A DNA stretch of 13,235 nucleotides from Bacteroidales bacterium (GTDB lineage Bacteria > Bacteroidota > Bacteroidia > Bacteroidales > Bacteroidaceae), in the NCBI GenBank assembly GCA_004555055.1, contig SFJN01000058.1, forward strand, positions 1 to 13,235, given 5' to 3'. Below the pieces are notes generated by a model. The model was not told the DNA's origin and did no database searches. It was given only the letters and a program-made list of their open reading frames with translations. The translations under genes were made by a program, and so were the position numbers. Below are positions 1-7,747 of the stretch, in pieces; the first letter of the stretch is position 1, and each line of letters starts with the position of its first letter.

Positions 1-97
1 GTATCAGTCACGTAGCCCGCTACGCTCCTTCTCCAACTTTCAATTTGTCCTCGAAAACAATCTCAAAATCTAACAAAGCTAATTTATAGAACCACCC
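1..97 (-). repeat. Partial dispersed palindromic repeat, end box GGGTGGTTCTATAAATTAG
   Basis: Read on the minus strand from 97, this stretch opens with GGGTGGTTCTATAAATTAG, which matches 17 of 19 bases of the terminal inverted repeat of the unit at 7476-7739. About 50 nt further on is a perfect hairpin CGTAGC/GCTACG with a 2-nt loop (11-24). The 6+2+6 geometry is the same as in the hairpins at 4752-4765 and 7576-7589. The element runs off the window start, so its other end is not visible. It lies just beyond the thi operon terminator. No gene is seen in 1-211. Confidence 0.55.
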
Positions 98-102
98 TGG
101 AT

Positions 103-167
103 GAAAAATTCCGGACAATCCGTTTAGCCTGGGGGAATGATAGCCCCCCTGGCCAAAGGGATTGTCC
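103..167 (-). terminator. Candidate intrinsic terminator of the thi operon
   Basis: Downstream of the thiF stop there is a perfect 9-bp inverted repeat, GGACAATCC (113-121) and GGATTGTCC (159-167). It encloses a second hairpin, GGGGG/CCCCC (131-135 with 144-148). On the minus strand the outer stem is followed by GG and then AATTTTT (103-110). A nested stem followed by a T-run is consistent with Rho-independent termination. The T-run is short, and a small stem AAGGG/CCCTT (156-171) competes with the outer arm, so strength is uncertain. Confidence 0.5.
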
Positions 168-211
168 CCTTAAATGATGTGACAGGCAGAGGAGAGTCCC
201 GCTGCCCTCCC

Positions 212-859
212 TTACAGATCGATGACGAAACTCTGCATGGTACGGAGGTCGATGGTCCAAAGCCTGTCGATGAGCGGGCTGCCCATGCCGCAGAGGAGCT
301 GGATGGCCTGCGCGGCCTCCACGCTGCCTACGGTGCCCGGTGTGGGCCCCACCACCCCTAGCGTCCGGTAGGTGGCATGTCCGGCACAGAGCACGGCCAC
401 CTGCCCCTCGAAACCGCAGATTGCACCGTAGACATAGGGTTTTCGCAGTGCCTGGCAGACATCGCTGATGAGATAGCGCACGGCGGCATTGTCCGTCCCG
501 TCGACGACGATGTCATATGCGGCAATCCTTTCGGCGGCATTCTGCGGTGTGAGGCGCTCGGGGTAGGTGATGATGTGCACGTCGGAATTGAGGCGTTGCA
601 GCCTCTCCGTGGCACAGACGGCCTTCGGCATCCCCAGCACGTCCTCGCCATAGAGCACCTGACGGTGCAGGTTGGTGAGCGACACCACATCGTCGTCCAT
701 CAGTGCGAGGGTGCCTACACCGGCTCCGGCAAGGTACAGCGTGATGGGCGAGCCCAGACCTCCTGCACCGACGACAAGCACCTTGGCATCGGCAAGCCTG
801 CGCTGCCCCTCTTCTCCGATTTCCGGCAGCATGGTCTGCCTATGATAACGATTTTCCAT
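212..859 (-). CDS. thiF: ThiF/MoeB/HesA-family E1-like sulfur-carrier adenylyltransferase (short form)
   Basis: Expected role: adenylation of the C-terminal glycine of ThiS so that sulfur can be loaded for thiazole synthesis in the cytoplasm. The 215 residues show the Rossmann nucleotide-binding loop GAGGLGS (31-37), the DDD cluster (55-57), NLHRQ (63-67) carrying the ATP-contact arginine, and DGTDN with R128, all hallmarks of ThiF/MoeB/HesA enzymes. The protein is about 35 residues shorter than E. coli ThiF. It has no CxxC zinc-binding pair, and the segment that carries the catalytic cysteine in E. coli ThiF is missing between YRTL (164-167) and GVVGP. It is the last gene of the thi operon, 25 nt after thiC. 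This context favours ThiF over MoeB, since no molybdopterin genes are nearby. The start is the ATG at 857-859, giving MENRYHRQ. Confidence 0.85.
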   Translation of the reverse strand: MENRYHRQTMLPEIGEEGQRRLADAKVLVVGAGGLGSPITLYLAGAGVGTLALMDDDVVSLTNLHRQVLYGEDVLGMPKAVCATERLQRLNSDVHIITYPERLTPQNAAERIAAYDIVVDGTDNAAVRYLISDVCQALRKPYVYGAICGFEGQVAVLCAGHATYRTLGVVGPTPGTVGSVEAAQAIQLLCGMGSPLIDRLWTIDLRTMQSFVIDL

Positions 860-884
860 TATAGTGTAGCTTGTTCAAGAGACG

Positions 885-2582
<1,698 letters not shown>

Positions 2583-2590
2583 TTTGGATG

Positions 2591-3364
2591 TTAATTGTTA
2601 AGAAAAGCGGTGAGTGGGCTGCTGGCTTCGGCACAGTCCGATGTGGCTCCGAGTCCGGCTTCGTAAGCACGGCGTCCGGCCACGACGGCTTCCTTGAAGG
2701 CTACAGCCATCTCTACGGGGTCGCCTGCCACGGCTATGGCGGTATTCACCAGGCAGCAGTCGGCACCCATCTCCATGGCTTCGGCTGCATGACTGGGGGC
2801 GCCGATACCGGCATCCACCACAACGGGAACGTTCGCCTGCTCGATGATAATCTGCAGGAAGTCCTTCATACGCAGTCCCTTGTTGGTGCCTATGGGTGCG
2901 GCAAGGGGCATGACGGTGGCTGCACCGGCTTCTTCAAGATGCTTGCAGAGCGTAGGGTCGGCCTGGCAATAAGGGAGAACGACGAAACCCAGCTTCACCA
3001 GTTCTTCCGTAGCCTTGAGGGTCTCCACGGAGTCGGGGAGCAGATAGCGGGGGTCGGGATGGATTTCGAGTTTCAGCCAGTTGGTGCCGAAGGCTTCGCG
3101 GGCCATCTGTGCGGCAAACACCGCTTCTTCGGCATTGCGCACTCCGCTGGTGTTGGGCAGAAGCTGGATATGCTTGTACTGCGTGATGTGCGTCAGCAAG
3201 TCGTCTTGCTGGTCCTGCAGCTCTATGCGTTTCATCGCCACGGTCACCATTTCCGTTTCGGAAGCTTCGATGGCACGTGCCATGACCTCGTTGTTGTTGA
3301 ATTTGCCGGTACCGAGGAAAAGGCGTGAGTTGAATTCACGTCCTGCAATGACTAACTTTTTCAT
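2591..3364 (-). CDS. thiG: Thiazole synthase ThiG
   Basis: ThiG forms thiazole phosphate from 1-deoxy-D-xylulose 5-phosphate, dehydroglycine and the thiocarboxylate of ThiS. At 257 residues it has normal family length. Visible blocks include the N-terminal FNSRLFLGTGKF, the TVAMKR strand (41-46), LLPNTSG (68-74), and WLKLEIHPD with the expected Schiff-base lysine K98. PLAAPIGT and VVVDAGIGAPSHAAEAMEMG form the phosphate-binding end of the TIM barrel. The ATG at 3362-3364 gives the standard MKKLVIAGREF start. It lies 60 nt after thiE and 8 nt before thiC. Nothing in the sequence suggests a defect. The dehydroglycine donor, normally ThiH or ThiO, is not encoded in this window. Confidence 0.97.
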   Translation of the reverse strand: MKKLVIAGREFNSRLFLGTGKFNNNEVMARAIEASETEMVTVAMKRIELQDQQDDLLTHITQYKHIQLLPNTSGVRNAEEAVFAAQMAREAFGTNWLKLEIHPDPRYLLPDSVETLKATEELVKLGFVVLPYCQADPTLCKHLEEAGAATVMPLAAPIGTNKGLRMKDFLQIIIEQANVPVVVDAGIGAPSHAAEAMEMGADCCLVNTAIAVAGDPVEMAVAFKEAVVAGRRAYEAGLGATSDCAEASSPLTAFLNN

Positions 3365-3424
3365 ATACTATTGTGCGTTTATTTCAGTATCAGGGGAGGA
3401 GTCGGTTTCTATGGGGGTATGTCT

Positions 3425-4063
3425 TTATGACAGCCCTCCGGTCAGCCGGACGAGCCTTCGGGTTTCTTCCACAGGGTTTTCGGCCCGGAGTATGCTTCCG
3501 GACAGTGCGATGCCGGTGACACCGGTCTGGAGAATATCGGGGATGTCGGCGGCGGTGATGCCTCCGATGGCCACAATGGGGAGGGCTATGCCTTTGGCAC
3601 GCATTCTCGAAACGATGTCACGGTAGCCCTCAAGGCCCAGCACCGGTGCAAGGTTCGCCTTGGTGGCAGTAAAGCGGAAGGGGCCGCAACCGATGTAGTC
3701 GGCTCCGCTACGCCAGTGGTGCTCCACGTCATCGAAGGTGTTGGCAGTGCCGCCGATGATAAACCCCTCGCCCAGCAGGCGCCGTGCCTCGGCTACAGGC
3801 ATATCCTGCTTGCCCAAATGCACGCCGTCGGCATGCAGCTCCTTGACAAGCTGGACGTGGTCGTCGATGATGAACGTCGCACCCGCTTCCTTGCAGAGAC
3901 GCTGCGCCTCGAGGGCAACGGGACGGATTTCGTCCACGCTGGCCTCCTTCATACGGAGCTGCACCCAACGGCAACCCCCGGCAAGGGCTATCCTGACGGA
4001 ATCAAGATAACCGATTTCGCGATAATAGTGGGTAATGAACTGTAGCATAGGACACTCTGCCAT
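3425..4063 (-). CDS. thiE: Thiamin phosphate synthase ThiE
   Basis: ThiE couples HMP-PP to thiazole phosphate to give thiamin monophosphate. The 212-residue TIM-barrel protein shows QLRMKE (35-40), the substrate and metal segment FIIDDHVQL (64-72), GVHLGKQD (80-87), GTANTFDD, the phosphate loop GCGPFRFTATK (125-135) and PIVAIGGI (162-169), all typical of ThiE. The annotated ATG (4061-4063) lies 7 nt after the thiS stop. An in-frame ATG five codons later (4046-4048) would give MLQFITHYY and is an equally reasonable start. The pyrophosphorylating HMP kinase ThiD that should supply its substrate is not in this window. Confidence 0.95.
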   Translation of the reverse strand: MAECPMLQFITHYYREIGYLDSVRIALAGGCRWVQLRMKEASVDEIRPVALEAQRLCKEAGATFIIDDHVQLVKELHADGVHLGKQDMPVAEARRLLGEGFIIGGTANTFDDVEHHWRSGADYIGCGPFRFTATKANLAPVLGLEGYRDIVSRMRAKGIALPIVAIGGITAADIPDILQTGVTGIALSGSILRAENPVEETRRLVRLTGGLS

Positions 4064-4070
4064 AGAGGTT

Positions 4071-4268
4071 TCAGCCGCCGAAGGCTGCCTTGATGATGAC
4101 TATCTGTTCGCCTCCACTGAGTGCAGTATCTGCCCACTCGGTACGGGGAACCATTTTGTTGTGGATGGCAACGGCTACCCCACGTTCGGGCAATTCCATC
4201 TCTGCCACCAGGTCCAAAAGATTTGCTGTAGCCGTTTCCTTCGGCTTTCCGTTGATGATTACTTCCAT
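4071..4268 (-). CDS. thiS: Sulfur carrier protein ThiS
   Basis: ThiS is a small ubiquitin-fold protein whose C-terminal Gly-Gly is adenylated by ThiF and converted to a thiocarboxylate that delivers sulfur to ThiG. The 65-residue product begins MEVIINGKPKE, matching the usual ThiS N-terminus, and ends AAFGG with the diagnostic diglycine. An upstream in-frame ATG (4296-4298) was not used because it lies inside the intrinsic terminator at 4282-4339 and would add a non-homologous decapeptide. ThiS is the first gene of the operon, 7 nt before thiE. The gap between the terminator U-run and the ATG is only 13 nt. Confidence 0.95.
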   Translation of the reverse strand: MEVIINGKPKETATANLLDLVAEMELPERGVAVAIHNKMVPRTEWADTALSGGEQIVIIKAAFGG

Positions 4269-4281
4269 AGTCAATTTTATG

Positions 4282-4339
4282 AAAAAACCCCATTGCACGT
4301 CGTTCCTCTTTCGTTTGTGGGATTACGTGCAACAGGGGG
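4282..4339 (-). terminator. Riboswitch-controlled intrinsic terminator ahead of thiS
   Basis: On the minus strand CCCC(C), TG, TTGCACGT (4339-4325) pairs with ACGTGCAA, T, GGGG (4300-4288). The stem has an 8-bp perfect upper part and a GC clamp with a small internal mismatch, and TTTTTT follows immediately (4287-4282). This is a strong Rho-independent terminator placed between the TPP aptamer and thiS, as expected for a transcriptional OFF switch. The 3' arm CAATGGG is also perfectly complementary to CCCATTG inside the aptamer (4510-4504), which could act as the antiterminator partner. Confidence 0.85.
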
Positions 4340-4466
4340 TATATGAAGGCGGGGAGCATACCACTCCCTCACCGTGTTTTCTCTGGTCTTTACCGTCGTT
4401 TTCTCGCCATGGCAATGGTCGGACAAGCCGGCTTCTGCTACATAGCATCACGAAAAAAACGATTGG

Positions 4467-4561
4467 TTCCAATTCCCTTCGGCAGCATTATCTGCATCAG
4501 GTTCAATGGGTATAATCTCAGCCTACTCCAAAAAAGATGGAGATGGGCACCCCCCTTGGAA
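4467..4561 (-). promoter_or_regulatory. TPP riboswitch aptamer (THI box)
   Basis: Read on the minus strand, the conserved THI-box blocks appear in order. A P1 arm TTCCAA pairs with TTGGAA at the 3' end. GGGGTGCCC follows, then a P3 hairpin CTCCA/TGGAG, then GGCTGAGA and TACCC, then GAACCTGAT, and CAGATAATGCTGCCGAAGGGAA. The 95-nt element lies about 25 nt downstream of the predicted -7 box. It should bind thiamin pyrophosphate and reduce transcription into the thi operon through the terminator at 4282-4339. The aptamer and terminator are separated by 127 nt (4340-4466), which contains a small hairpin and the palindrome AAGCCGGCTT and has no recognised gene. Confidence 0.95.
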
Positions 4562-4584
4562 AGCATTGTTCGTGTTTCCGACGG

Positions 4585-4592
4585 CAAATATA
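4585..4592 (-). promoter_or_regulatory. Promoter -7 box of the thi operon
   Basis: The minus strand reads TATATTTG, a perfect match to the Bacteroidetes sigma-ABfr -7 consensus TAnnTTTG. It lies about 25-30 nt upstream of the TPP aptamer, so transcription would start close to the aptamer's first stem. No convincing TTTG -33 box is seen at the expected 19-21 nt spacing, so the call rests on the -7 match and position. Confidence 0.65.
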
Positions 4593-4658
4593 CGCCTTTA
4601 TTTCTTTTCTTTCGGCATTTTCTGCACGAAACAGCCACACTTTCCGCCTTTTTTGTGC

Positions 4659-4666
4659 TAACTTTG
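4659..4666 (+). promoter_or_regulatory. Promoter -7 box for the wzc-like gene
   Basis: TAACTTTG matches TAnnTTTG exactly on the plus strand and diverges from the thi promoter with about 66 bp between the two boxes. A transcript starting near 4672 would have a leader of roughly 235 nt before wzc. A -33 TTTG at normal spacing is not evident. The same octamer, TAACTTTG, precedes the lyase gene on the other strand at 12988-12995. Confidence 0.5.
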
Positions 4667-4907
4667 TCACGGGACAGGCGCGCAAGCCTCCCTGCCGGAC
4701 CTGTTTCTGTCCGTATTTTCAAAAAACGTTTTCGTTAAGCGAGAGCAGAAACAATGCTTGCATTGACTATGCCGAGCGTAGAAAACGAAGAATGAAATTC
4801 AAGGGGATAACCGACGATACGGACGGAAGGAGGGGGGAGAAAAGGACCGGGAGTAAAAAACATATCATGAAAGGAAAGGACGCCCCCCAAAAGTACCACA
4901 AGACACC
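4667..4907 (+). other. Long 5' leader of wzc, with hairpin repeat and possible short ORF
   Basis: This stretch between the predicted promoter and the wzc ATG holds the hairpin repeat at 4726-4787. It also holds a 39-codon frame (ATG 4792-4794, stop 4909-4911) that overlaps the wzc ATG as ATGA, and a GGGGGG run (4832-4837) able to pair with CCCCCC (4883-4888) shortly before the wzc start. No upxY-like antiterminator gene is present. The leader may be regulatory, but nothing in it matches an RNA family I recognise. Confidence 0.35.
4726..4787 (+). repeat. Hairpin repeat copy 1 (GAGAGCAGA / CTATGCCGAGC family)
   Basis: The core is AAGCGAGAGCAGA, then a perfect 6-bp stem CAATGC/GCATTG with a TT loop (4752-4765), then CTATGCCGAGC. 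An outer stem CGTTTTC (4727-4733) can pair with GAAAACG (4781-4787). The flanks recur at 7564-7603 around a different stem sequence. The left half recurs at the window end (13207-13235). The copy lies in the predicted wzc leader. Confidence 0.7.
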
Positions 4908-7361
4908 ATGACCGAAAACATTCCGCAAAACCAGCCCACACAGGCTCCTATACAGCAGTCCCAGGCACAACAGGACGAAGAAATGACGCTGAAGAACATC
5001 ATCTTCTGCTGCCTCAGCCATTGGCAATGGTTCGTGCTCTCCACCGTTGTATGCCTCGGCATTGCCACCTACCGTCTCCTCTCCACCCCTCCTGTGTACC
5101 AGCGCCAGGCTACCATCATGATCAAGGACGAGGGCAAGAACAGTTCGGTGTCGACCGATGTGGCGACCATGTTCTCCGAACTGGGAATGGCGGGGACCAA
5201 GAACAACGTCTACAATGAGGTGAAGGCCCTGCAGTCGCCTGACGTGGTGCTGGAAGCCGTAAAACGCATGGCACTGGACGTGGATTACAGGCTGAAAGGC
5301 AACTTCCACGACCACACCCTCTATGGCAAGCAATTGCCGGTGAAGGTCATCTTCCACGGACTTCCCGAAGACGTGACGGCTGACATGCAGCTCCACATCA
5401 AGGACAAGCACACCGTGACGCTCTCCGATTTCAGACGCAGCGACAGGGACGAGGACGAAATGAAGCAGACTCCTGTAAACGTACGGCTGAACAGCGTGAC
5501 GAACACACCCATCGGACGCGTCACCGTCTATGCCACCAACAACTACGACATCTACCGTACACACGCCAACGAACCGGTCCGCGTCATACGCCGAAGCATC
5601 TATGCCACCACCTCATCGGCATCGGCAAGACTCAATGCGCAAATCAGCGACAAGAACGCCACACTCATCGACATCACCTTCTCCGACAGAAACCCTCAAC
5701 GGGCGTGCGACTTCATCAACACCCTTATACGCGTATACCGCGAAACCTGGCTGAAGGACAAGAACAGGATGACCATCGCCACTTCGAACTTCATCACCGA
5801 ACGCCTCGGAGTCATTGAAAGCGAACTCGGCGACGTGGACGAAAACATCTCGTCGTACAAAAGTTCGCATCTCCTTCCCGACGTGGAGGCTGCATCGGCC
5901 ATTTATATGGAACAGTCGAAGGAAACCGGCGACAAACTCCTCAAACTCAGCACACAACGCGCCATGGCGCAATATGTACGCGGATACCTCGACCAGGGCG
6001 TACGCAGCAACCAGTTGCTGCCGGTCAATTCGGGCATCAACAGTGCAAACATCGAAGAGCAGATTGCCAAATACAACGCCCTGCTCCTGCAGCGCAACAG
6101 CCTCATATCGAACTCCAGCGAACGCAACCCTCTCGTGCAGAACTACGACCAGCAGCTCGAGGCCATGCGTACATCCATCCTCACATCCATCGACAACCTT
6201 GTGGTGAACATCGACACGGAAATCGAACACCTGCAAGCCGAGGAACAGCGCACAAACTCACAGATTGCATCAAATCCCAACCAGGCGAAATACCTGCAGT
6301 CCGTAGGACGCCAACAGAAGGTAAAGGAAGCCCTCTACCTCTTCCTCCTCCAAAAACGCGAAGAAAACGAACTTTCGCAAGCCTTCACCGCCTACAACAC
6401 TCGCATCGTGGCGGCACCCCACGGCAGTCCCGCTCCCATTTCACCCGTACGCAGCAAGATGCTCCTCGTCGGACTCCTCATCGGACTGGCAATACCCGGA
6501 GGCATCATCTATTTCCGAGAGTCTACACGCACCACCATACGCGGAAGAAAGGACATCGAACACCTCAGCGTACCTTTCATCGGTGAAATACCCATGGCAT
6601 GCAAGACCAAACGCACCTTGCTCGGCTCAAAATATATCCCTCTGAAGGACGAAATCGTTGTGGAAGCCGGAAAACGCGACCTGGTGAACGAGGCTTTCAG
6701 AGTGCTACGCACAAACCTCGAATTCATTACCTCTGACGAACAGCGGAAATGTCCCGTCATCGCGTTCACGTCCTTTAACCCCGGAAGCGGAAAGAGTTTC
6801 ATCGCGCCGAACATCGCAGTCAGCCTCGCCGTCAAAGGCAGCCGAGTGCTGATTGTTGACGGTGACATGCGCCACTGCTCTACCTCGAAAACCTTCGGAA
6901 TGACAGGACCTGGGCTCTCGGACTATCTTTCAGGACGGGTTGAACTGGACGACGTCATAAAAGAGATAAACAAATACGAAGGACTTGCTGTCATCCCTGT
7001 CGGAACCGTTCCTCCGAACCCCACCGAACTGCTACTGAAGAAAAGACTGGCAGAGGGCATCGAAATTCTGCGCGAACGCTTCGACTATATCCTCATCGAC
7101 TGCCCCCCCATGGAACTCGTGGCCGACGCACAGATTATCAACAAATGCGTGGACCGTACAGTCTTCGTCATCAGAGCCGGACTGCTCGAACGGACCATGT
7201 TGGCGGAACTGGAAAAACTATACCAGAACAACAAATACAAGAGTATCTCCATCGTGCTCAACGGCACAGAAATTGCCAATGCCCGCTACGGAATGAAGTA
7301 CGGTTACCGCTACAGCTACCAATACGGATACGGCAGCGGATACTCCTACGGACAGCAGTGA
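4908..7361 (+). CDS. wzc: Wzc-type polysaccharide co-polymerase / BY-kinase (tyrosine autokinase)
   Basis: This inner-membrane protein is predicted to control chain length and export of a capsular or exopolysaccharide while cycling through tyrosine phosphorylation. The 817 residues start with a Wzz domain containing TM1 (about 40-57). A large periplasmic region follows, with helical coiled-coil character at about 290-490, then a proline-rich SPAPISPVRS segment and TM2 (about 517-536). The cytosolic CpsD/CapB kinase has Walker A NPGSGKS (624-630), Walker A' VLIVDGDMR (647-655) and Walker B ILIDCPP (728-734). The C-terminus is a tyrosine cluster with nine Tyr between 794 and 814, the usual autophosphorylation site. 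Kinase and co-polymerase are fused, as in Proteobacteria and Bacteroidetes. A PHP phosphatase follows after 386 nt of repeats. No Wza, flippase or glycosyltransferase is nearby, so the polymer is unknown. Confidence 0.93.
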   Translation: MTENIPQNQPTQAPIQQSQAQQDEEMTLKNIIFCCLSHWQWFVLSTVVCLGIATYRLLSTPPVYQRQATIMIKDEGKNSSVSTDVATMFSELGMAGTKNNVYNEVKALQSPDVVLEAVKRMALDVDYRLKGNFHDHTLYGKQLPVKVIFHGLPEDVTADMQLHIKDKHTVTLSDFRRSDRDEDEMKQTPVNVRLNSVTNTPIGRVTVYATNNYDIYRTHANEPVRVIRRSIYATTSSASARLNAQISDKNATLIDITFSDRNPQRACDFINTLIRVYRETWLKDKNRMTIATSNFITERLGVIESELGDVDENISSYKSSHLLPDVEAASAIYMEQSKETGDKLLKLSTQRAMAQYVRGYLDQGVRSNQLLPVNSGINSANIEEQIAKYNALLLQRNSLISNSSERNPLVQNYDQQLEAMRTSILTSIDNLVVNIDTEIEHLQAEEQRTNSQIASNPNQAKYLQSVGRQQKVKEALYLFLLQKREENELSQAFTAYNTRIVAAPHGSPAPISPVRSKMLLVGLLIGLAIPGGIIYFRESTRTTIRGRKDIEHLSVPFIGEIPMACKTKRTLLGSKYIPLKDEIVVEAGKRDLVNEAFRVLRTNLEFITSDEQRKCPVIAFTSFNPGSGKSFIAPNIAVSLAVKGSRVLIVDGDMRHCSTSKTFGMTGPGLSDYLSGRVELDDVIKEINKYEGLAVIPVGTVPPNPTELLLKKRLAEGIEILRERFDYILIDCPPMELVADAQIINKCVDRTVFVIRAGLLERTMLAELEKLYQNNKYKSISIVLNGTEIANARYGMKYGYRYSYQYGYGSGYSYGQQ

Positions 7362-7377
7362 GCCGATATCGAAAAAG

Positions 7378-7423
7378 GGGTGCGCTATAAATTAGCTTGG
7401 CGAAGCTAAGCATAAGAACACCC
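7378..7423 (+). repeat. Short palindromic repeat unit after wzc
   Basis: A 46-nt imperfect palindrome begins 16 nt after the wzc stop. Outer arms GGGTG (7378-7382) and CACCC (7419-7423) enclose CTATAAA, the perfect stem TTAGCTT/AAGCTAA with loop GGCG (7392-7409), and CATAAGAA. The left half matches the terminal box of the 264-bp unit at 7476-7739, and CATAAGAACAC recurs inside that unit at 7691-7701. It may be a short or solo version of that element. On the minus strand it is followed by CCCC and TTTTT, but no gene there needs terminating. Confidence 0.6.
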
Positions 7424-7475
7424 TAAAAAGCGCTTTCACACCTGTTCCCTTTCCGTCCCCCCACAAAAAACATAC

Positions 7476-7739
7476 GGGATGTTCTATAAATTAGCTTAGA
7501 CAGTTTTCGAACTATCGCACAGTAGATTTCTATCCTGAAAACACGCGCAAAGATTGTGCAAGGTGAGAGCAGAGCGAAAACTTGTTTTCAGCTATGCCGA
7601 GCCGAAGCCAATCTTCGGCGAAGCCACAGCGGGCTATGTAAGTGTTTAAAGGAGAGAAATATACAAGCGAGAGCATGAAAAGTGGCCAAGCATAAGAACA
7701 CTTCCTAAATGAACATTAAACTAATTTATAGAACATCCC
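7476..7739. repeat. MITE-like 264-bp unit with perfect 19-bp terminal inverted repeats
   Basis: GGGATGTTCTATAAATTAG at 7476-7494 is repeated in exact reverse complement at 7721-7739. The interior carries no credible gene. It contains a hairpin repeat core (7564-7603), a stem GCCGAAG/CTTCGGC (7601-7619), a second AAGCGAGAGCA (7665-7675) and CATAAGAACAC (7691-7701). No clean target-site duplication is seen: the flanks AAACATAC and AAACCATA are similar but not identical. The unit fills most of the 386-nt gap between wzc and the phosphatase gene and ends 8 nt before the chosen phosphatase ATG. Confidence 0.65.
7564..7603 (+). repeat. Hairpin repeat copy 2 (GAGAGCAGA / CTATGCCGAGC family)
   Basis: Copy 2 has TGAGAGCAGAGC, the perfect stem GAAAAC/GTTTTC with a TT loop (7576-7589), then AGCTATGCCGAGCC. 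The flanks GAGAGCAGA and CTATGCCGAGC are identical to copy 1 at 4726-4787. All six stem positions read differently as an arm, yet pairing is kept. It sits inside the larger inverted-repeat unit and would be in the wzc-phosphatase intergenic RNA if the genes are cotranscribed. Confidence 0.7.
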
Positions 7740-7747
7740 AAACCATA

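Noticed and set aside
4296..4298. Upstream start codon for thiS
   Set aside because: It lies in the terminator stem and adds residues not seen in ThiS proteins.
4767..5564. 265-codon minus-strand frame opposite the start of wzc
   Set aside because: It is a shadow of the wzc coding sequence and crosses the hairpin repeat; no recognisable domain.
7709..7747. Upstream ATG for the phosphatase, adding 13 residues
   Set aside because: The added codons come from the inverted repeat at 7721-7739. The ATG at 7748 gives the family-like MLSFF start.
7468..7747. Target-site duplication around the 264-bp unit
   Set aside because: The flanks AAACATAC and AAACCATA are similar but not identical and both are A-rich, so a duplication cannot be claimed.
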